This document shows positions 30,354-37,694 of a stretch of DNA of 40,551 nucleotides, in pieces; positions within the stretch are counted from its first letter, which is position 1; every line of letters starts with the position of its first letter. The stretch covers positions 1 to 40,551 of the forward strand of contig JAJPJE010000072.1 in assembly GCA_021324365.1 (NCBI GenBank), written 5' to 3'. A program made the translations under genes and the position numbers. This stretch comes from Terriglobia bacterium (GTDB taxonomy: Bacteria > Acidobacteriota > Terriglobia > Terriglobales > Acidobacteriaceae). Under the pieces are notes generated by a model. That model was not told where the DNA came from and ran no database searches. It was given only the letters and a program-made list of their open reading frames with translations.

Positions 30354-31643
30354 CTACGACAGATCGGATTTTCCGATGGTGTTCGCCGGCAGGAGTTCCG
30401 GTTCATCTTCGTCGTGGTGCTCGGCTCCGCAAGCACACGATTCTTCGGCCCACCGTATCGATTCCAGGTAGGCGAGCGAAAGATCGCGTTCCGTCAATTT
30501 CCACGCTCCGGCGGCATTGCGACAGGACTGCCATTCGCAGCGTTCATACTGTTCCGCGATGTGCAGCAGTTGCCCGATCGCGTTGCTACCGCCTGTCAAT
30601 CCTGCTTTGAGATCGGAAGACAAAGGAAGTTGTTCGAGGATCAAGGGCAGTGGAAGCGCAAGCACGGCATCGAAACGGGAAAGCATGCCCGCAAAGAAGG
30701 CATCTCCGGCAGAAACCTCAGTCAGCGGCGAGAGGATTTCACAAAATCGCGCTCGCGCCAGGCAATCGGCAATCACTTCGGGAGGTTGTCCGTTAGCGGC
30801 GACGCCGACCGCACTCACCATCGCCCACTTGCGAAATTCGCGTTCGCCCAGCAGCATGACCGCGTGCCGAATCGAGGTGATGCGATCGCGAAAACCAAAA
30901 GTAACGGAGTTCAGTCGGCGCAGCAGTCGGTAGCTCAGTGAGGGCTCCGATTTCACGATTCTCTCAATCGCGATGAGATCGAACTGTGGCTGATTCAGCG
31001 CTGCGAACAGTCGGATGTGATTGCCTTGATTGGGAGGTATCTCGCGAGCCTCGAGCATTGCGGGCCGACAGAAATAATATCCCTGGAAGTATTTGTACCC
31101 CTCAGACAACGCCGAGCGAAATTCTTCGGCAGTTTCTACCTTTTCGGCAAGTAGCGTAGTCCGGTACCGTGCAGACACCCGCAATATTTCGGCGCGCTGC
31201 TCGGGTGAGATGATCTGCAGGTCGACCTTCAGGATGTTGGCAATTTCGACAAGCGGCTCCCATGCAGGAGAGGGAAGGAAGTCATCGAGTGCAAGCTGGT
31301 ATCCAATCTCTTTCGCTCGCTGGCAGGCTGCGATCACCTCTGCGTCGGGAGAGATGTTCTCCAATACTTCCAGCACCGTGAGATCCTGCGGGAGAATCGT
31401 GTACAGGCCGCCGATGAGCACTTCGCGCGTGCAGTTGAAGAAAGCCTTCCGCCCCCGGCACAGGTTTTCGAGCCCCAGCAGAAGCGAGCTGTCGAGCATG
31501 TGTTGTGACGCCGCGGAGCTGTCTCCCGAGAAGTAGTTTGCCGGCCCACAGCGAAATAGCAGTTCATAGGCATAGAGATTTCGGCCGCGATCGTAGATGG
31601 GCTGGCGAGCGAGAAAGCGAGTTGGCGCCTGAGAGCAGTTCAC
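30354..31643 (-). CDS. EAL-like / HDOD two-domain signalling protein
   Basis: A 429-residue cytoplasmic protein of the YuxH/CdgJ type. Residues about 5-200 are an EAL-like domain starting FLARQPIYDRGRNLYAYELLFR. The catalytic EAL is replaced by ELL, and other phosphodiesterase motifs are eroded (LALDDF retained), so c-di-GMP hydrolysis is unlikely. Residues about 205-400 are an HDOD domain (IVKSEPSLSYRLLRRLNS, ITSIRHAVMLLGEREFRKWAM), which lacks HD phosphohydrolase residues and usually mediates protein interactions in motility or stress signalling. The start is a GTG at 31643 without a clear Shine-Dalgarno. The stop lies 24 bp before the his -35 box. Confidence 0.9.
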   Translation of the reverse strand: MNCSQAPTRFLARQPIYDRGRNLYAYELLFRCGPANYFSGDSSAASQHMLDSSLLLGLENLCRGRKAFFNCTREVLIGGLYTILPQDLTVLEVLENISPDAEVIAACQRAKEIGYQLALDDFLPSPAWEPLVEIANILKVDLQIISPEQRAEILRVSARYRTTLLAEKVETAEEFRSALSEGYKYFQGYYFCRPAMLEAREIPPNQGNHIRLFAALNQPQFDLIAIERIVKSEPSLSYRLLRRLNSVTFGFRDRITSIRHAVMLLGEREFRKWAMVSAVGVAANGQPPEVIADCLARARFCEILSPLTEVSAGDAFFAGMLSRFDAVLALPLPLILEQLPLSSDLKAGLTGGSNAIGQLLHIAEQYERCEWQSCRNAAGAWKLTERDLSLAYLESIRWAEESCACGAEHHDEDEPELLPANTIGKSDLS

Positions 31644-31821
31644 GAGGTATCAATCGGCAAGAGCCCGGAATTGATGAGAGCACAATTGCTTGCGGTTGTT
31701 CCGGAGGGCCGGAGCCGATCCCGTGAGCACGACAGCAACAATTGCGTGGGCGCCTACATGTGACAAACCTGCCATATCAACTTGGCTTCGAAATCAGGGC
31801 TAAAATATTGATAGTGCAGTT

Positions 31822-32937
31822 ATGTCCTCCCTGAAGCAGATTCTCGATCAAAATGTGCGCGAAGCCGCGCCAGAACTGGTCGACACACTCGACGATAAGA
31901 AGCGTATCCGATGCTATTCCTGCGGGCACGAATGTCCTATACCTGACGGGCAGTCCGGCGTATGCAAGGTGCGTTACAACCGTGGCGGACATCTTTATGT
32001 GCCGTGGGGATACGTCGGCGGGGTGCAATGCGATCCCATTGAGAAGAAGCCGTTTTTTCACGCCTACCCCGGAGCACTGGCCTTCAGCTTTGGCATGCTC
32101 GGCTGCGATTTGCACTGCTCGTATTGTCAGAACTGGGTGACATCACAGGCGTTGCGCGATCCCGAAGCGGTGAGCCCGCCGATCCAAGCCTCACCGGAGC
32201 AGTTGGCGCAGGCAGCCTTGCGCCAGGGCGCTCGCGTGCTGGTGAGCACATACAACGAACCTCTGATCACCAGCGAATGGGCAGTTGCGGTTTTCAAAGA
32301 AGCACGCGCTCTCGGACTTGGGACTGGGTTTGTGTCGAACGGAAACGGCACGCCGCGAGTTCTCGAATTCCTGCGCCCGTGGATCGATCTATATAAGGTC
32401 GATCTTAAGAGCTTTGACGATCAGCACTATCGCAAGTTGGGCGGGCGCCTGCAGCCGATCCTCGACACGATCCGGCGGCTGAAGCAGATGGATTTCTGGG
32501 TAGAAATCGTCACGCTCGTGATCCCCGGCTTCAACGATTCCTCTGATGAGTTGCGGCACATGGCGGACTTCATTGCCAGTGTTTCGCCGGAAATCCCTTG
32601 GCACGTGACCGCATTCCACGAGGACTACAAGATGACCGATTGCGGGGATACACCTGTCGAGACACTATTGCGCGCGGCGGAATTCGGCCGAGAAGCGGGA
32701 CTGCAGTTCGTATATGCGGGCAATCTTCCGGGCCGGACTGGCAAGCTGGAGAACACCTACTGCGCGCATTGTCATGAGCTGCTGATCGAACGCTATGGGT
32801 ATCTAATCACCGATTACCGTGTCACCGCCGAGGGCGCCTGCCCGAGGTGTCACACCAGCGTTCCGGGGAAGTGGGATAAGAAGTTCGGCGGCCAGCGAAC
32901 TTCGCGACCGTTCGTGCCGGTCAACGCGATGCGGTAA
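31822..32937 (+). CDS. amrS: AmmeMemoRadiSam system radical SAM enzyme
   Basis: A 371-residue radical SAM protein of the AmrS family. The N-terminal region carries a Cys cluster (C31-x2-C34-x3-C38 and C48), as in pyruvate-formate-lyase-activase-like relatives. The SAM cluster motif is GMLGCDLHCSYCQNW with C95, C99 and C102. Later blocks are VSTYNEPLITSEWAV, FVSNGNGTPRVLEFL and DLYKVDLKSFDDQHYR. The C-terminus adds two CxxC motifs (CAHC, CPRC). Family members co-occur with AMMECR1 and Memo proteins, which are not seen in this window. The biochemical reaction remains undefined. Transcription diverges from the EAL/HDOD gene. Confidence 0.93.
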   Translation: MSSLKQILDQNVREAAPELVDTLDDKKRIRCYSCGHECPIPDGQSGVCKVRYNRGGHLYVPWGYVGGVQCDPIEKKPFFHAYPGALAFSFGMLGCDLHCSYCQNWVTSQALRDPEAVSPPIQASPEQLAQAALRQGARVLVSTYNEPLITSEWAVAVFKEARALGLGTGFVSNGNGTPRVLEFLRPWIDLYKVDLKSFDDQHYRKLGGRLQPILDTIRRLKQMDFWVEIVTLVIPGFNDSSDELRHMADFIASVSPEIPWHVTAFHEDYKMTDCGDTPVETLLRAAEFGREAGLQFVYAGNLPGRTGKLENTYCAHCHELLIERYGYLITDYRVTAEGACPRCHTSVPGKWDKKFGGQRTSRPFVPVNAMR

Positions 32938-32980
32938 CTACGTTTAACCCGCAGAGGCACAGAGAAGAATCGGGCGATCT

Positions 32981-34395
<1,415 letters not shown>

Positions 34396-34473
34396 AGCAG
34401 GAAGTCAGACCTGGCGAAGTAAGAAGGGCCAGGAGTCTGAAGTACAAAGTACAAAGTGGAAAGTAACTGGAAC

Positions 34474-34520
34474 TACTTCTGACTTTGTACTTCTGACTTC
34501 CTACCTCGTACTTCTGACTT
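34474..34520. repeat. Three TACTTCTGACTT units between serS and the next gene
   Basis: TACTTCTGACTT occurs at 34474-34485, 34488-34499 and 34509-34520. The preceding segment 34405-34460 (AAGTCAG, GTCTGAAGTACAAAGTACAAAGT) is a loose inverted version, so the 140-bp gap can fold extensively. Confidence 0.65.
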
Positions 34521-34549
34521 CGTCCTGCTAAACTTTGTATCGGCAGACA

Positions 34550-34912
34550 ATGTGGAACACGATTAAAAGCTACATCTTCTGGACGCACAAACGTGCCGGA
34601 TTTCACTACGACGTGATGGTCACGTTGATCCTGCTGTTCATCTTTCTGACGCCGCGCACATTTTTCAAAGACAAACCCATCCAGCACACGCCGCATCAGA
34701 GCGAAGTAGTCGTTGCACCCGAAGGCGATACCGGTTTCGTCTATGAAGTGGACGGAAGTGCGGTTCCGGAAGGGGCGAATGACGAAGCCGTACGAGAAGC
34801 TCTATTGCGCGTAATCGAACCCATTTCCGGAGAGGTTGAAATTAGCAAATGGGAAAAGGTGAAAGATGCGCGCGGCCGCGTGACTGCCTATAAGGTGCAT
34901 GTTGAAAGATAG
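34550..34912 (+). CDS. Single-pass membrane protein, hypothetical
   Basis: A 120-residue protein with one clear transmembrane helix (about residues 23-40, VMVTLILLFIFLTPRTFF) near the N-terminus. The C-terminal part is soluble and acidic, of mixed alpha/beta composition (GFVYEVDGSAVPEGANDEAVREALLRVIEPISG). I recognise no named family. I start at the ATG 34550 rather than the TTG 34535. It overlaps the LolA-like gene by 14 bp, so the two are probably co-translated and may act together in the envelope. Confidence 0.7.
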   Translation: MWNTIKSYIFWTHKRAGFHYDVMVTLILLFIFLTPRTFFKDKPIQHTPHQSEVVVAPEGDTGFVYEVDGSAVPEGANDEAVREALLRVIEPISGEVEISKWEKVKDARGRVTAYKVHVER

Positions 34913-35606
34913 ATCCCGCCGTTCCACAGCACTTACCTGCCTGATTCCGATCTTCATTTTTGCGCTGTTGTTCTCATCTATTTTGTTCGCGCAGAATGAC
35001 AAGGCCGCTCTCGAACAGATTCTCAATCGAATGGACCAGACCGCTGCCACATTTCACGCGGCAAAGGCGGATTTCGATTGGGACACGTTCACGGCCGTCG
35101 TCAACGAACATGATCGCAAGGTCGGCACGGTTTACTATCGCAAGCAGGGCAAGTCAGTTGAGATGATGGCGGAAGTGCGTAAGCCGGACAGCAAGTCTGC
35201 CGAGGAATATGTGCTCTACAAGAGCGGGAAGGTTCAGATCTACTACCCAGGTACCGGCCAGGTGCAGGAGCACCCCGTCGGGAAGAACAAGGCAGATGTG
35301 CAGACGTTCCTGTTGCTTGGATTTGGCGGCGCAGGCCACGACTTGGCGAAGTCTTTCGACGTGCACTACGCCGGCACCGAGAAGATCGGCACTGTCGACG
35401 CAGCGAAACTGGAGCTGACTCCCAAATCGGAAAGCGTCAAAGGAATGTTCAACAAGATCATTCTCTGGATCGATCCCAGGACCGGACTTTCCGTGCGGCA
35501 GGAACTGATGTCTGCCAGTGGAGACTACAAGCTGTCGAAGTACAGCGATATTGAAGTGAACCCCAAATTGCCGCCAGACGTCTTCAAACTGAAAAAAGCC
35601 GAGTAA
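34899..35606 (+). CDS. LolA-like outer-membrane lipoprotein-sorting/carrier family protein
   Basis: A 235-residue exported protein. Residues about 1-32 are a signal peptide (ALTCLIPIFIFALLFSSILFAQ). The mature part has the LolA-type half-barrel pattern: ALEQILNRMDQTAATFHAAKADF, then GTVYYRKQGKSVEMMAEV, YVLYKSGKVQIYYPGTGQVQ and LWIDPRTGLSVRQELMSASGDY. LolA carries lipoproteins across the periplasm. Distant members such as this may carry other lipids. It starts inside the 3' end of the single-pass membrane protein gene. Confidence 0.82.
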   Translation: MLKDRSRRSTALTCLIPIFIFALLFSSILFAQNDKAALEQILNRMDQTAATFHAAKADFDWDTFTAVVNEHDRKVGTVYYRKQGKSVEMMAEVRKPDSKSAEEYVLYKSGKVQIYYPGTGQVQEHPVGKNKADVQTFLLLGFGGAGHDLAKSFDVHYAGTEKIGTVDAAKLELTPKSESVKGMFNKIILWIDPRTGLSVRQELMSASGDYKLSKYSDIEVNPKLPPDVFKLKKAE

Positions 35607-35726
35607 CTCGTTCCAGGTATCTACAGATTCTCTAGTATTGCTGGTCACCCGCAGCTATACTGTGCAACCATTGGCGTCGTGTGGGGCGTCCCAACTGCTT
35701 AGCAGTTTTGAAATGCAGGTGAGGTA

Positions 35727-35948
35727 ATGGGTAAAGTTTTTACGATTCCGGTGACGCCCGATCCGGGCCGGCGCAAGCGAGAACGCAGCACCGATCCGCG
35801 TTATGTCGAAGGCCAGCGCCTGCTGGTCGAAGCCATGAAGTATCTCGCTCAATCAGATCCCGTGCAGAACAAGGAAGCGATCCAGCTTCTTTCCGAACAC
35901 TTTCGCACCCAATTCAGAATGACGGACTCGCCACTGCGTATGCAGTGA
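35727..35948 (+). CDS. Small hypothetical protein
   Basis: A 73-residue soluble, basic protein (MGKVFTIPVTPDPGRRKRERSTD, then helical YVEGQRLLVEAMKYLAQSDPVQ). The ATG has AGGTGAGGT a few bases upstream, a good Shine-Dalgarno. This favours it over the overlapping 65-codon frame on the opposite strand. I recognise no family. The 120-bp gap from the LolA-like gene suggests a separate unit. Confidence 0.65.
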   Translation: MGKVFTIPVTPDPGRRKRERSTDPRYVEGQRLLVEAMKYLAQSDPVQNKEAIQLLSEHFRTQFRMTDSPLRMQ

Positions 35949-35981
35949 CGCCGTTTTAATCAGTAATCCCGTTAGTTGTCA

Positions 35982-37550
35982 TTACAAGTCGCGCAGCGGC
36001 GAGGGATCTACAGATGTTTCACTCGCGGGCGAGGGCGCCCGCGCCACTGCTGGCACTTGATTCCGACCGGCTAACCCAATACCGGCCAAGGCGAGTATCG
36101 CCGGATAGCATTCCAGCATGTAGCGCGGTTCGGGATTCGGCATATACATCAGGAAAACGGAGCGGATCGCTATGAAAATTGTGACGATTGCAATCCCGAA
36201 CAGGCATCCGCGCCAGCGGAATGCGCCAACCGTAGCGGCGGCCAGATAAAAAGCGTTGATGAGCGCGAGCAGCAGGGCAAGCGAGAAGTCATGCGGATCG
36301 TCGCTGAAATGCCACCAATGCACGTCGATCGGCAGCATTTCTGTGCGAGGCCTAAGCCAAAGATCTGCCAGGCGGAGCAAAGGAAGCCAAACGTAGTATC
36401 GAAAGCGCGAGTCGCGGATGCGTTGATTTGCTAATTGCGCGAAGCGCGCGTCGAGTTCCGGAGTGATCACCTTGCGTCCGGAGTTGTAGTCGTTGAATAG
36501 CTCCTCCGTCTCCTGCTTTTGCTGGGGAGAGTCGAATGCACGGGCCGGGAGATCGTCAACACTGATTTCCGTGAATGGAACATTGAACCAGATGTCTTCC
36601 AGTGACGAATAATCCACCACCCAGGTTTTGAACCATTTCTGAAAACCGTACGCAACGAATTCGTCGGGAGCGTTCGCATTGATCGGCGTCAGCGGCTGAA
36701 ATAGGTGGTATAGCTTCCAGTTGCGGATGGTCCATGGGATCAGCGGCGCGAGCGAGAAAACTCCGATAAGAACAATCGCGGTGAGAAATCGCATCTGACG
36801 GGTGCGAAAGAATCGCCATAAGAGATAGGCGCCGATTGCCATCAGCAGCATGCCGCCGTCCGGTCGCAGAAAGATGCCGGCAGCGAGCGCAATACCACAG
36901 ACGATCCAGCGGGCTTTCCTCTCAGGAGATCCGAGCGCCACAAGTGCGAGATCAATGGACAGTGCCGCGAAGAAGATGGCCAGAGTCTCGGTGAGTGCCG
37001 CGGAAGAATAGCTGGCGAAAAGTGGGCAGAGGGCAGCGAGTGCGAAGGCGACGAGAGGTGCTTTTTGGCCCACCTCCGCCGAACCAAGGCGGAGATGGGG
37101 CACCCGACTGTTCTGTTGTTCCACCTCGCTCGCCGCGCTCACTCGTGATGACAAGCGCAAAAGAGTGCGTGGTCCTAAAAACCTCCTCGTCAGGTCGGCG
37201 ATCAGGAAGCAGGTGCCGAGGTCGATCACAATCTGCACGATCAGGACAGCGGTGTAATGCTCCATTCCAACGATGCGCCAGATGGAAGCCAGAAAAGCTG
37301 GATATCCTGGCATGCGAATGTAGGTGGGCTCAGGTCCATTGGCCAAACTGATGCCATAGATTCCCGATTCGAGCCAGTTTTTGGCGATATCGCCGTAGAC
37401 GAAGCTATCCGCAGTCAACATCCGGAACTGCAACAGGAACCACACACGGAAGGCAATTGCGATTAAACTAAATAGCAGAAAAAAACGCCAATGGTGCCGT
37501 AGGAAACAGGGCTCAGCCGCGTCGACATGCGCAAAGCAGGGTTTCTGCAT
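35982..37550 (-). CDS. GT39-type membrane glycosyltransferase with two repeat-derived segments
   Basis: A 522-residue polytopic protein of the ArnT/PMT-like glycosyltransferase superfamily, which uses polyprenyl-phosphate sugars outside the membrane. The first loop has MLTADSFVYGDIAKNWLESGIYG and IRMPGYPAFLASIWR, typical of the catalytic loop with acidic residues. About eleven helices follow. Two parts look foreign. Residues about 133-166 (LSSRVSAASEVEQQ and VPHLRLGSAEVGQK) come from a palindromic repeat at 37069-37100. The C-terminal tail ([17 protein letters not shown]) comes from the GCGGGCG repeat at 36024-36047. The frame is intact throughout. Acceptor and donor are unknown. Confidence 0.85.
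   Translation of the reverse strand: MQKPCFAHVDAAEPCFLRHHWRFFLLFSLIAIAFRVWFLLQFRMLTADSFVYGDIAKNWLESGIYGISLANGPEPTYIRMPGYPAFLASIWRIVGMEHYTAVLIVQIVIDLGTCFLIADLTRRFLGPRTLLRLSSRVSAASEVEQQNSRVPHLRLGSAEVGQKAPLVAFALAALCPLFASYSSAALTETLAIFFAALSIDLALVALGSPERKARWIVCGIALAAGIFLRPDGGMLLMAIGAYLLWRFFRTRQMRFLTAIVLIGVFSLAPLIPWTIRNWKLYHLFQPLTPINANAPDEFVAYGFQKWFKTWVVDYSSLEDIWFNVPFTEISVDDLPARAFDSPQQKQETEELFNDYNSGRKVITPELDARFAQLANQRIRDSRFRYYVWLPLLRLADLWLRPRTEMLPIDVHWWHFSDDPHDFSLALLLALINAFYLAAATVGAFRWRGCLFGIAIVTIFIAIRSVFLMYMPNPEPRYMLECYPAILALAGIGLAGRNQVPAVARAPSPASETSVDPSPLRDL
36024..36047. repeat. GCGGGCGAGGGCGCCCGCGCCAC repeat inside the GT39 gene, copy 3
   Basis: CGCGGGCGAGGGCGCCCGCG followed by CCAC, matching the hisF copy at all but one base. 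On the minus strand it encodes VARAPSPA near the C-terminus of the glycosyltransferase. Confidence 0.8.
37069..37100. repeat. CCCACCTCCGCC...GGCGGAGATGGG inverted repeat inside the GT39 gene
   Basis: Twelve-base arms with one mismatch (37069-37080 and 37088-37099) flank GAACCAA. The wider segment of about 37060-37150 also contains CTCGCTCGCCGCGCTCACTCGTGATGACA, resembling intergenic repeat text elsewhere in the window. It translates as a hydrophilic insert between two membrane helices. Confidence 0.7.
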
Positions 37551-37603
37551 CTAATGAGTAATTTTCCTATTTAATGTATACCACCGGTAACAAGCACTCT
37601 GGT

Positions 37604-37632
37604 TTGACGCGGGTGGGTGCCGAATCTAGGAT
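37604..37632 (+). promoter_or_regulatory. Candidate promoter of the three-module polysaccharide gene
   Basis: TTGACG (37604-37609), a 17-bp spacer and TAGGAT (37627-37632) place a start near 37640, about 55 nt before the ATG at 37695. It is a good sigma-70-type match by eye. Confidence 0.5.
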
Positions 37633-37694
37633 GGAATCCGCAGCCCGGCAAATCGGAGGCGGGTTCGCCGTCGTCCCGAGGCCCGCAATCAAGC

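Noticed and set aside
35655-35852. 65-codon minus-strand frame opposite the 73-residue plus-strand ORF
   Set aside because: The plus-strand ORF has a good Shine-Dalgarno and better protein-like composition. The minus frame has neither.
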